Shown here: in pieces, positions 1 to 7,101 of the stretch
Layout: each line of letters starts with the position of its first letter
Position numbering within the stretch: the first letter of the stretch is position 1
Assembly: GCA_030606845.1 (NCBI GenBank)
Contig: JAUWFP010000032.1
Span: forward strand, 1-13,163
DNA length: 13,163 nt
Source of the DNA: Anaerolineales bacterium
GTDB taxonomy: Bacteria; Chloroflexota; Anaerolineae; Anaerolineales; E44-bin32
Reading direction: 5' to 3'
Notes under the pieces: model-generated
Databases searched by the model: none
Told to the model about the DNA's origin: nothing
The model's input: only the letters and a program-made list of their open reading frames with translations
Made by a program: the position numbers and the translations under genes

Positions 1-1137
1 GAAGATACGGATCATGCCGGCCGCGTTTCAGGTAAGATCTACGCCCTCTCTACAATGGGCTCGATATTCGGAACTTTTTTGCCTGTCCTCATTCTGATCC
101 CAAACATTGGAACGGCACGAACCTTCCTGTTTTTTAGTTTCACGTTGATGGCTGTTGCCCTCCTGGGGCTGGCGCTGCACGACCGTCGCCAGGCGCTCAT
201 CCACTTGTGGATGCCGGTTGCCCTCGCGGGGCTGGCGTTTTTTATGCTTGACGGTCCGATAAAGGCGAGTTCGGGTCAAATATTCGAAGCGGAATCTTCG
301 TACAACTACATCCAGGTGGTCGAAAGGGACGGAGTTCGTCAGTTGCTGTTGAATGAGGGGCAGGGGATTCATTCGGTGTATGCACCCGATCTGACCGCCA
401 CAAACGGTACTTGGGATTATTTCTTGGCAGCGCCCTACTTCAATCCACCCGGTGTGGATACAGAGGTAAAAAGGCTGGGCTTAATCGGTCTGGCAGCTGG
501 GACGATCTCTAAACTATACAGCGATGTAATCGGTCCAGTACCCATTGATGGTTGGGAAATTGACGCGGAGATTATTGAAGTGGGGCGCACCTTGTTTGAT
601 ATGACGGAGCCCAATCTCAACCCGATCGCCGCCGATGGACGTTGGGGCCTTACGCACAGCGCGCAACAATACACGGTGATCGGCATCGATGCCTACCGGC
701 TTCCGTATATCCCCTGGCATCTGACCACGCGAGAATTCTTTGAAGAAGTCCGGGCTCATCTTGACCCCAACGGCGTAGTTGTGATTAACATCGGGAGGAC
801 GCCAGATGACCGCCGCTTGATCGAAGCATTCTCAGGGACGATGGGGGCTGTTTTCCCAAGCGTTCATGTCGTGGACGTACCGAATACATTCAATACCATC
901 GTGTTTGCGACCATGATGGAAACGGGTCCCGAGAATCTTGTAGCAAATGAACTTGTGCTAATCTCAAAGGAGGCTCATCCTCTGCTGGTGGACATTCTGC
1001 ACCGGACGATCCAAAATTTGCAGCACACGCCTGATTCCAACATAATTTTCACGGATGACTTGGCGCCGGTCGAACAAATTACCAATTCTATCGCCCTGCG
1101 CTTCATTTTTGGGGGAAGCGTGGAAAGCCTTCGATGA
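1..1137 (+). CDS. Fused MFS-like / spermidine synthase-like protein, 3' part
   Basis: The reading frame is open from base 1, so the 5' end lies outside the window; 378 residues are visible. The first part (about residues 11-85, counted from base 1) is membrane protein with about three hydrophobic helices, including the stretch GRVSGKIYALSTMGSIFGTF typical of the membrane half of fused MFS/spermidine synthase proteins. From about residue 96 follows a soluble Rossmann methyltransferase-like domain of the spermidine synthase superfamily: glycine-rich loop LGLIGLAAGT near 159-168, the acidic EID at 186-188, and DAYRLPYIPWHLTTREFF from D230, the place of the catalytic Asp in true spermidine synthases. 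Real polyamine synthase activity is not established for this fused family, so the substrate is left open. It ends in TGA, which overlaps the ribosome-binding site of the next gene, so the two are probably translated together. Confidence 0.88.
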   Translation, partial: EDTDHAGRVSGKIYALSTMGSIFGTFLPVLILIPNIGTARTFLFFSFTLMAVALLGLALHDRRQALIHLWMPVALAGLAFFMLDGPIKASSGQIFEAESSYNYIQVVERDGVRQLLLNEGQGIHSVYAPDLTATNGTWDYFLAAPYFNPPGVDTEVKRLGLIGLAAGTISKLYSDVIGPVPIDGWEIDAEIIEVGRTLFDMTEPNLNPIAADGRWGLTHSAQQYTVIGIDAYRLPYIPWHLTTREFFEEVRAHLDPNGVVVINIGRTPDDRRLIEAFSGTMGAVFPSVHVVDVPNTFNTIVFATMMETGPENLVANELVLISKEAHPLLVDILHRTIQNLQHTPDSNIIFTDDLAPVEQITNSIALRFIFGGSVESLR

Positions 1138-1147
1138 GGAGACAAAT

Positions 1148-1834
1148 TTGAACTCCGTGAAGCAATCCATACCATCCCGAGTGATTTACTGGCTTATCCA
1201 GGTATTGTTCCCGTTAGTCATTATCCTGACGAGCGTGCGCCTGGTGCTCTACACGGCTGATGCTTGGGTGAAAATCGAATACCGGATGCCCGGTTTCCCC
1301 GCAGACCTTTATGGTTTCAGCCAGGATGACCGGATTTACTGGTCAGCCATCGATATTGACTACCTGTTAACTGACGCACAAATTAATTACTTCGATGAAT
1401 TCACGCTCGATGATGGTTCGCCCATGCATAATGACCGCGAACTCAGCCATATGCAGGATGTGAAAAACCTACTTGATACGGTCTGGAAGGTGTGGGCTTC
1501 AGGGATCTTCTTCTTGCTCACCCTCGTCGCGGTTCTGTGGTGGATGGATGACCGAGCTATCGCTCTTCGAGCGGTGATTGCCGGTTCAAAACTGACGATC
1601 CTTCTGATGATCTTCCTGGTTATTTTTCTATTAGCCGCATTTGGCGTTCTGTTCGTCGGATTCCACCGCATCTTTTTTGAGGGCAGCACGTGGCTTTTCC
1701 CGCTCTCTGATACCTTCATCCGTCTCTACCCGGAGCGATTCTGGCGAGACATATTTGCGCTCCTCGCTGCCGTCACTGTTCTTCTCTCGTGGTTGATTGG
1801 CGGCATCGCTCGTTGGAGTTTGCGGGAAAAGTAG
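1148..1834 (+). CDS. DUF1461 (TIGR01906-type) integral membrane protein
   Basis: A 228-residue membrane protein. I place the start at TTG 1148 because AGGAG (1137-1141) lies 6 bases upstream; earlier in-frame starts would overlap the preceding gene deeply. Four hydrophobic helices are visible: about residues 11-34, 113-135, 148-175 and 201-222. An acidic loop of about 80 residues separates the first two. The segment HRIFFEGSTWLFPLSDTF, followed by LYPERFW, matches the conserved region of the DUF1461/TIGR01906 family, whose function is unknown. It is the second gene of a transcription unit with the fused spermidine-synthase-like gene; the intergenic gap is only 10 bases. The family is recognised by motif and topology, not by a search. 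The start codon is the least certain point; a GTG at 1157 is an alternative. Confidence 0.8.
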   Translation: MNSVKQSIPSRVIYWLIQVLFPLVIILTSVRLVLYTADAWVKIEYRMPGFPADLYGFSQDDRIYWSAIDIDYLLTDAQINYFDEFTLDDGSPMHNDRELSHMQDVKNLLDTVWKVWASGIFFLLTLVAVLWWMDDRAIALRAVIAGSKLTILLMIFLVIFLLAAFGVLFVGFHRIFFEGSTWLFPLSDTFIRLYPERFWRDIFALLAAVTVLLSWLIGGIARWSLREK

Positions 1835-2128
1835 AACGAGATTGGGTCTGGAGCAGGAAGGTTCATTAGAGTTACCGGTTCCTGGGAGTATCTGCGTGGG
1901 CGGTAAGGATATTCCCCTTATACTGTCATTTCGAGCGAAGCGAGAAATCCCTATGATGCAACTCTTGGCAGTGACATCAATAGAGACGAATGCAAGCCTC
2001 CGTTCCGTTGAAACCTGAATCTTGTGTAGAGTCGTATCAGGGATTTCTCGTCACCTCGGGTGCTTCGCCCCCTCAGCTTCTCGAAATGACAGTATCCAGG
2101 AACCTATCATTTCATACTTCTCAGGACA
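1835..2128. other. Convergent intergenic region
   Basis: About 294 bases separate the 3' ends of the DUF1461 gene (+) and apgM (-). Most of it is the inverted-repeat element at 1920-2095. I see no classical hairpin plus T-run terminator for either gene here; the long inverted repeat itself could act as a bidirectional transcription stop. No gene or RNA is supported. Confidence 0.6.
1920..2095. repeat. MITE-like element with 16-bp terminal inverted repeats
   Basis: A perfect 16-base inverted repeat, ATACTGTCATTTCGAG at 1920-1935 and its complement at 2080-2095, bounds a 176-bp non-coding stretch. The arms continue inward: CGAGAAATCCCT (1941-1952) has its complement near 2039-2050, but the right arm carries about 28 bases in place of 5 in the left arm. 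From memory, the TGTCATTTCGAGCGAAGCGAG core is a dispersed bacterial repeat type, including in Chloroflexota. No transposase is encoded inside and no clear target-site duplication is visible. It lies between two convergent genes. The short reading frames crossing it show no protein-like features. Confidence 0.6.
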
Positions 2129-3340
2129 CTACGCTCCGAATTTCCGCAGCCTCTTGGCATGCGCCATCAGCTGGGGCATGATGTCCGTGGCGGGGAAGGT
2201 CCCTAAACCACCCAATTGGCAAGACCGCTCACCAAAAGTATCCTGCGAGTCCGTTCGCACTGTGGCCGGTGCCCATAAAAGGAACGGGACAGGATGCCAG
2301 GAGTGAGTCTTGAGTTTTGCCGGGGTGGAGTGATCTCCGGTCACTGCAAGTACATCGGGATTTAGGTTAAGCAGCGTCGGCAGAGCTTGATCCACGTCTT
2401 CAATCACTTTGGCTTTCTTCATGACGTCCCCATCTTCCCCGCTGGAATCAGTCTTCTTGATATGGATAAAGAAGAAGTCGAACGCGTCCCAGTGACTCAC
2501 TGCTGCTTCAAATTCCTGTTCGGGTGAGTCGCCGTCAAAGGAGATAACATCCATGCCTACCAGGCGGGAGACGCCTCGATACATGGGATAGACTGCGATA
2601 CAGGCTGAGCGGAGGCCGTAGATTTCGGTGAACTGCGGCAAACGAGGATCGCTTGAGAAACCGCGCAGTGTCAATCCATTCGCTTTTTTCTCAGCAGATA
2701 ACTCTTCCCCGGCTCGTTCGATCCAACGATTGAAGTGTTCGGCAGCTTTCTCCGAAGATGGTTTTTCAGCAAGAGCAGAAAGTGGTGGGATTCCGGTGGC
2801 TTGGGGATCGGTATCCGCGATTTGGGGGTTTAAATCTGCGCCGCGCATCGCCACCGCGAAACGATATTCGCGCACATGACGTACATCAAGCGATACACCC
2901 GGGAGCTCAATTTCATCAAGTTTCTGCACCAATGGTAACGCTTCGTCAGAGGAGATCCGACCGGCTCTGCGGTCGCTGATATTGCCGTTTGAATCCAGGG
3001 TGCAGAAATTACCCCGCGCGGCGACATCTTCGACCCCAATCTCCATGCCAATCCCGGTGGCTTCCAGCACACCACGTCCGACTTCGTAAGCCAGTGGGTC
3101 ATATCCGAAGAGCGCCAGATGGGCTGGCCCTGACCCGGGAGTGATTCCTGGTCGGATCGGGACGACCTGACCAAGGGTCCCCTCCCCGGCGAGTCGATCT
3201 AGGTTCGGGGTCTTGGCTGCTTCCAATGCCGATTGACCACCGGGTTCGAACGGTATGCCCCCTAGGCCGTCCAAGATAAGCAGGACGATCTTAGACGTGT
3301 TCTTATGCTGTAATTCGCGCATTAGCTCGAAATCTGCCAT
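2129..3340 (-). CDS. apgM: 2,3-bisphosphoglycerate-independent phosphoglycerate mutase, archaeal type
   Basis: Interconverts 3-phosphoglycerate and 2-phosphoglycerate in lower glycolysis/gluconeogenesis, in the cytosol. It is a 403-residue member of the alkaline phosphatase superfamily, normal for ApgM and much shorter than the ~510-residue GpmI. Metal-binding D24 lies in LILDGLGG. The serine expected to carry the phosphoryl group is S70 in TPGSGPAHLALFGYDP. The C-terminal metal site is in AVTGDHSTP, followed by a histidine-rich THSWHPVPF. I chose ATG 3340 because AGAGGG lies about 8 bases upstream; the frame runs upstream to 3385, but that extension would cross the terminator hairpin. It follows the sugar ABC ATPase gene on the same strand with a terminator between, so its expression depends on readthrough or an unseen promoter. 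The product complements GAPDH and PGK encoded about 3 kb away. Confidence 0.95.
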   Translation of the reverse strand: MADFELMRELQHKNTSKIVLLILDGLGGIPFEPGGQSALEAAKTPNLDRLAGEGTLGQVVPIRPGITPGSGPAHLALFGYDPLAYEVGRGVLEATGIGMEIGVEDVAARGNFCTLDSNGNISDRRAGRISSDEALPLVQKLDEIELPGVSLDVRHVREYRFAVAMRGADLNPQIADTDPQATGIPPLSALAEKPSSEKAAEHFNRWIERAGEELSAEKKANGLTLRGFSSDPRLPQFTEIYGLRSACIAVYPMYRGVSRLVGMDVISFDGDSPEQEFEAAVSHWDAFDFFFIHIKKTDSSGEDGDVMKKAKVIEDVDQALPTLLNLNPDVLAVTGDHSTPAKLKTHSWHPVPFLLWAPATVRTDSQDTFGERSCQLGGLGTFPATDIMPQLMAHAKRLRKFGA

Positions 3341-3363
3341 AAGCATTACCCTCTGGTGACATG

Positions 3364-3398
3364 ATAAAGCCCCGCGTTGGAGCATACGGGGGCTTTAT
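3364..3398 (-). terminator. Hairpin terminator between the ABC ATPase gene and apgM
   Basis: ATAAAGCCCC at 3364-3373 pairs perfectly with GGGGCTTTAT at 3389-3398, giving a 10-bp stem with a 15-base loop. On the minus strand it begins 18 bases after the ABC ATPase stop codon and ends in CTTTATC. It lies only 24 bases before the apgM start, so it could also reduce or tune transcription into apgM. Confidence 0.7.
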
Positions 3399-3415
3399 TC
3401 ATGCATACTTGGTTG

Positions 3416-4519
3416 TTATTGGATTCGGAGCTTCTCTCCTTCTGTTTCAAAGAGATGCATGTTGTCCATGTTGAATACAACCTGAGCGTCGTCCCCTGTT
3501 TTGTACTTTGTGCGTGGATCAATCCGCGCGACGAAGTTGTCTTCTCCACTGACAAGGTAGGCGAAAATCTCGTTCCCCATGCGCTCGGTCACATCCACCT
3601 TAACTTCGACAGGAGCGGTCTCGATGCCGGGAGGTGTGAAGTCGGGATCATGGATATCATCAGGGCGGATACCAAATGTGACTTCCTTCCCGACGTGCGC
3701 TTGATACTTACTGGTCTTACTCGCAGGTACGGGCACCTTTAATGATCCTGCATCAACGATTAAGTCGCCGTTCGCACGTTCGAGCTTGGCATTAAAGAAA
3801 TTCATGGCCGGCGACCCGATGAAACCTGCAACGAAGGCATTGTACGGGGAGTCATAAAGAGTCTGCGGCGAATCGGTCTGCTGCAGGATGCCGTCCTTCA
3901 TCACGGCGATCCGCGTCGCCATCGTCATGGCTTCAACCTGATCGTGCGTGACGTAAATAAAAGTCGTTTCAAGGCGTTGATGCAGGCGGGAAATCTCGGC
4001 TCTCATCTGAACGCGCAACTTAGCGTCAAGATTCGAAAGCGGTTCATCGAAGAGGAATACTGCCGGTTCTCGCACGATCGCCCGTCCGACAGCAACGCGC
4101 TGTCGCTGCCCACCGGAAAGTTGACGTGGTTTGCGGTCCAAGAGATGGCCGATGTCGAGAATATCAGCGGCACTTTGAACTCGCCGCTTGATGTCATCCT
4201 TGGGGGTTTTGCGCAGCTTTAAACCGAAAGCCATATTGTCGTAAACAGACATGTGCGGGTAGAGCGCGTAGGATTGGAAAACCATGGCAATATCGCGATC
4301 TTTCGGTGCAACGTCATTGACGATTCGATCTCCAATCAGGATCTCCCCCTCAGTGATCTCCTCCAACCCTGCTAGCAAGCGAAGGGCCGTGGTTTTACCG
4401 CAGCCAGACGGCCCAACGAGCACGAGGAATTCCTTATCCTCAACTAGAATATCCATATTGTTAACAGCAATAACATCTCCGAAGTGCTTACTAACTTTTT
4501 CGTACGTAACGCTGGCCAT
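3416..4519 (-). CDS. Sugar ABC transporter ATP-binding protein, MalK/UgpC/MsmX type
   Basis: A 367-residue ATPase that would power carbohydrate (or glycerol-3-phosphate) uptake from the cytoplasmic face of the membrane. The nucleotide-binding domain is complete: Walker A GPSGCGKT 36-43, Q-loop Q82, signature LSGGQ 134-138, Walker B FLFDEP 155-160, D-loop SNLD 162-165, and switch H192 in YVTHD. The last roughly 130 residues form the OB-fold (TOBE-like) regulatory region of the MalK/UgpC class, with the conserved FGIRPDDI. Start ATG 4519 has a strong AGGAGG (minus strand, 4526-4531) 7 bases upstream; the open frame extends to 4669 but would cross both promoters. No permease or binding-protein gene is adjacent, so it may serve several transporters, as MsmX does in Bacillus. 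The exact substrate cannot be read from the sequence. It is transcribed divergently from yvcK. Confidence 0.93.
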   Translation of the reverse strand: MASVTYEKVSKHFGDVIAVNNMDILVEDKEFLVLVGPSGCGKTTALRLLAGLEEITEGEILIGDRIVNDVAPKDRDIAMVFQSYALYPHMSVYDNMAFGLKLRKTPKDDIKRRVQSAADILDIGHLLDRKPRQLSGGQRQRVAVGRAIVREPAVFLFDEPLSNLDAKLRVQMRAEISRLHQRLETTFIYVTHDQVEAMTMATRIAVMKDGILQQTDSPQTLYDSPYNAFVAGFIGSPAMNFFNAKLERANGDLIVDAGSLKVPVPASKTSKYQAHVGKEVTFGIRPDDIHDPDFTPPGIETAPVEVKVDVTERMGNEIFAYLVSGEDNFVARIDPRTKYKTGDDAQVVFNMDNMHLFETEGEKLRIQ

Positions 4520-4553
4520 GGGCCGTCCTCCTTTTGTAGGGTATCGTGCTGTA

Positions 4554-4581
4554 ATTATACTCAAAATATTCCATAGGAAAA
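4554..4581 (-). promoter_or_regulatory. Promoter of the ABC ATPase gene
   Basis: On the minus strand a perfect TATAAT (4559-4554) lies 34 bases before the ATG at 4519. The -35 region is weak: TTTTCC at 4581-4576 with a 16-base spacer is the best match. This would give a leader of roughly 28 nucleotides carrying the AGGAGG. The weak -35 would allow activator control, but no operator is evident. Confidence 0.55.
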
Positions 4582-4602
4582 CTTGCCAGCTTCCCGTATT
4601 CG

Positions 4603-4631
4603 TTGACGCTCCTACTTCCCTCTGGTATAGT
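4603..4631 (+). promoter_or_regulatory. Promoter of yvcK
   Basis: TTGACG (4603-4608) and TATAGT (4626-4631) are separated by 17 bases, and TG at 4623-4624 forms an extended -10. This is a strong vegetative-type promoter. Transcription would begin about 7 bases after the -10, at 4637-4639, which coincides with the GTG proposed as the yvcK start. It is back-to-back with the promoter of the ABC ATPase gene. Confidence 0.75.
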
Positions 4632-4638
4632 CGAAGTC

Positions 4639-6003
4639 GTGCATTCAAAGACGAACAAAACGAGTTCAAACGGTAGTTCTAGGCATGGGTGGCGGCTTCT
4701 CGCTCGCTGGTTAGAGCCAGGATTAGGCGTTAAGCGCTGGCTGCTATTGATGGTTTTAGGCACTGCTCTAATAGGGCTGGGCGTCGCCGTTATCCTTCTT
4801 GACATTTATTGGGCAAACCCGGATTCCTCTCTTCTTTCGACAATAAGCCTTCGTGTGATCCCCCACAATATTCGGGCGATTCTCCTTGGCACCGTCGGCA
4901 CGGGAATATTGGTTTACGCAGTTATCCGTTTGAACCGAGCGCTGCTCGCGCCCTATGTCCGACCGGGCAAGCCCGTCGTTGAGGTTGTAGCAAACCATCG
5001 CCGTCTGGGGAGGGGACCGAAGATCGTTGCCATCGGCGGTGGAACAGGACTCTCAACGCTTCTGCGCGGCTTGAAAGTACACACCGCGAATCTCACCGCA
5101 ATTGTGTCTGTTGCCGATGATGGAGGCTCATCCGGTCGTCTCCGCAGGTCACTAAACATCCCCCCGCCTGGGGACATCCGTGCTTGCCTGGCTGCCTTGT
5201 CAGCAGATGAGGGTTTGCTTACACACCTCTTTCAGTACCGGTTCCGCGAGGGTGAGGAACTTGAAGGGCATTCCTTCGGGAATTTGTTCATAGCTGCCCT
5301 TTCTGGGGTTACAGGGAATTTCCAGGAAGGGGTCTTAGATGCTGGTCGGGTTCTGGGGATTCGCGGCCAGGTTCTTCCTTCAACAGCGCAGGATATTGTC
5401 CTTGTAGCCGACAAGGAGATGGCCCAAACGGGAAAGGCTGTACGTGTTGAAGGGGAGAGCCGCATCACAGAGGGGGCAGGCCGCATCCGTAGAGTCCAGA
5501 TTGAGCCGAATGATCCCCGTGCCTACCCGCTCGCGCTACAAGCGATTCTTAGCGCGGACATGATCGTGATTGGGCCGGGCAGCCTTTTCACTAGTGTGCT
5601 TCCTAACTTGCTTATTCCAGAGATTAAAAGTGCAATTCAGGCAAGCAAGGCTTTCAAGGTCTTCGTCTGTAATGTAGCAACACAAATGGGGGAGACAGAC
5701 CATCTGGATTGCTGTGACCACCTCGCGGCGATCGAAGCGCATGTTGGATCGACACTCATTGATCTTGTGGTCGTGAACAACAATCTGGATATCAATCTTC
5801 CAGATGGCATCGAAGCAGTAGATCCAACACTAGACGGGTCCTGTCCTGTGCCACAATATGCGGCTGATCTGATCGATCCAGCTAACCCCACGCGTCATGA
5901 TGAACGTGTGTTAGCGGAAATACTGATCGCCTTACTAGAAGAGCGTACCGGACCGTTAGAGCTCTTGCCAGTCGATGGGAATGGCACTAACGGCTATTTG
6001 TAA
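4639..6003 (+). CDS. yvcK: YvcK/CofD-like regulator with N-terminal membrane hairpin
   Basis: A member of the YvcK family (gluconeogenesis factor, CofD-like fold), which in Bacillus and Mycobacterium is needed for growth on gluconeogenic carbon and for cell-wall homeostasis and binds UDP-sugars. The catalytic-like domain starts near residue 128: KIVAIGGGTGLSTLLRGL (GGGTG 132-136), then VADDGGSSGRLRR, PPPGDIRACLAAL, GHSFGNLFIAALS, and IVIGPGSLFTSVLPNLL. Ahead of it are two predicted membrane helices (about residues 34-56 and 78-96), an extension absent from the short Bacillus form, so the domain is probably membrane-anchored. The start is set at GTG 4639, giving 454 residues. The upstream in-frame TTG 4603 is itself the -35 box and cannot be in the mRNA, and no ribosome-binding site precedes 4639, implying a leaderless message. 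It is followed after 29 bases by gapA, probably in one operon. Confidence 0.9.
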   Translation: MHSKTNKTSSNGSSRHGWRLLARWLEPGLGVKRWLLLMVLGTALIGLGVAVILLDIYWANPDSSLLSTISLRVIPHNIRAILLGTVGTGILVYAVIRLNRALLAPYVRPGKPVVEVVANHRRLGRGPKIVAIGGGTGLSTLLRGLKVHTANLTAIVSVADDGGSSGRLRRSLNIPPPGDIRACLAALSADEGLLTHLFQYRFREGEELEGHSFGNLFIAALSGVTGNFQEGVLDAGRVLGIRGQVLPSTAQDIVLVADKEMAQTGKAVRVEGESRITEGAGRIRRVQIEPNDPRAYPLALQAILSADMIVIGPGSLFTSVLPNLLIPEIKSAIQASKAFKVFVCNVATQMGETDHLDCCDHLAAIEAHVGSTLIDLVVVNNNLDINLPDGIEAVDPTLDGSCPVPQYAADLIDPANPTRHDERVLAEILIALLEERTGPLELLPVDGNGTNGYL

Positions 6004-6032
6004 AAATTAATAATTTACAGAGGAGTTATAAC

Positions 6033-7043
6033 ATGGCAGCTCGGATTGGAATTAATGGGTTTGGTCGCATCGGCCGACAAGTCGTAAAAATCATGAAGGA
6101 TAAGTACGGCGAAGAATTTGACATCGTCGCTTTTAACGACCTCGGTGATCTACCAACGATGGCACACCTTTTTATGTACGACACAAACTACGGCAAATAT
6201 GATGGCACTGTTGAGGTTAAAAATGATGGACTCGTTATCAACGGTGACTTCATCAAAGCACTCTCCATCCCAGACCCTGCACAGCTTCCATGGAAGGACC
6301 TTGGGGTAGACATTGTGGTTGAGGGCACGGGGCTCTTCCGAAGTCGCCCCGACGCCAGCAAGCACCTCGATGCAGGCGCGAAGAAGGTGATCATCACCGC
6401 GCCAGCGAAAGACCCCGACTTGACCGTTGTCCTGGGCGTGAATGACCAATCCTACGACCCAGAGAAACATAACATCATTTCGAACGCATCCTGCACGACT
6501 AACTGCCTCGCCCCAGCGGCGAAAGTTGCACAGGATAACTTTGGAATCGTACGCGGAATCATGACCACAATACATGCGTATACGAATGATCAGCGCATTC
6601 TCGACCTACCGCACAAGGATCTGCGACGGGCACGAGCTGCGGCTCTGAATATCATCCCCACGACGACTGGAGCTGCCAAGGCTGTATCGCTAGTAATCCC
6701 TGAACTCGAGGGGAAGTTCGACGGCTTTGCGATGCGAGTTCCTACACCGACGGTCTCGGTTGTGGATCTCACACTTACCCTCGAAAAAGAAACCACGACT
6801 GAGGCTTTCCAGAATGCTTTCCGGAAAGCGGCCGAAGGTTCAATGAAGGGCATCCTGGGTTTCTCAGAGATCCCCCTCGTTAGCATGGATTACAAGATGG
6901 ACCCGCGCTCGAGCATCGTGGACGCGCAATTCACCTTCGTGATGGATGGTGTAATGGCGAAAGTCCTCGCCTGGTATGACAACGAATGGGGTTATTCCGT
7001 CCGAACGGCGGACCTGGCGGCACTTATAGCTAAGTCGCTTTAA
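6033..7043 (+). CDS. gapA: Glyceraldehyde-3-phosphate dehydrogenase, type I
   Basis: Cytosolic enzyme converting glyceraldehyde 3-phosphate, NAD+ and phosphate to 1,3-bisphosphoglycerate, and the reverse in gluconeogenesis. At 336 residues it is full length. It shows the dinucleotide-binding GINGFGRIGR at 6-15, D36 after the second strand (acidic, favouring NAD over NADP), the catalytic cysteine C154 in SNASCTTNC, its partner H181 in TTIHAYTNDQ, the LDLPHKDLRRARAAA loop, and the C-terminal WYDNEWGYS. AGGAG (6021-6025) lies 7 bases before ATG 6033. It sits between yvcK and pgk on the same strand; the product is the substrate of PGK. A hairpin in the gap before pgk could give gapA and pgk different mRNA levels. 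No residue is unusual. Confidence 0.97.
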   Translation: MAARIGINGFGRIGRQVVKIMKDKYGEEFDIVAFNDLGDLPTMAHLFMYDTNYGKYDGTVEVKNDGLVINGDFIKALSIPDPAQLPWKDLGVDIVVEGTGLFRSRPDASKHLDAGAKKVIITAPAKDPDLTVVLGVNDQSYDPEKHNIISNASCTTNCLAPAAKVAQDNFGIVRGIMTTIHAYTNDQRILDLPHKDLRRARAAALNIIPTTTGAAKAVSLVIPELEGKFDGFAMRVPTPTVSVVDLTLTLEKETTTEAFQNAFRKAAEGSMKGILGFSEIPLVSMDYKMDPRSSIVDAQFTFVMDGVMAKVLAWYDNEWGYSVRTADLAALIAKSL

Positions 7044-7061
7044 TCCGCGATTTACTGAGGG

Positions 7062-7085
7062 CTGCGCCTCCTTATGGGGGCGCAG
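7062..7085 (+). promoter_or_regulatory. Hairpin in the gapA-pgk intergenic gap
   Basis: CTGCGCCTCC (7062-7071) pairs with GGGGGCGCAG (7076-7085), a 10-bp stem with one G-U pair and a four-base TTAT loop. It is followed by TAATTT, not a real T-run, so it is at best a partial terminator. It may be an mRNA-stabilising or processing element at the 3' end of gapA. It ends 16 bases before the pgk start, and the pgk start has no evident ribosome-binding site apart from the G-run within the stem. Confidence 0.5.
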
Positions 7086-7101
7086 TAATTTGTGATAAGC
7101 G

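Noticed and set aside
1797..2306. Short plus-strand open frames across the intergenic repeat as small genes
   Set aside because: They overlap the DUF1461 gene, the inverted repeat and the 3' end of apgM, have no ribosome-binding sites, and their translations show no domain-like pattern.
3341..3385. N-terminal extension of apgM to 3385
   Set aside because: The extra 15 residues are not family-like and would be encoded within the terminator hairpin. The start at 3340 has a properly spaced ribosome-binding site.
3377..3742. Plus-strand 121-codon frame opposite the ABC ATPase
   Set aside because: It is the antisense shadow of a well-supported gene and has no recognisable protein features or initiation signals.
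4603..4638. In-frame TTG 4603 as the start of yvcK
   Set aside because: The codon is part of a well-formed -35 box whose -10 lies at 4626-4631, so it would not be transcribed from that promoter, and it has no ribosome-binding site.
4520..4669. N-terminal extension of the ABC ATPase to 4669
   Set aside because: It crosses the promoters of both divergent genes. The start at 4519 has a strong AGGAGG and gives the standard MalK-family N-terminus.
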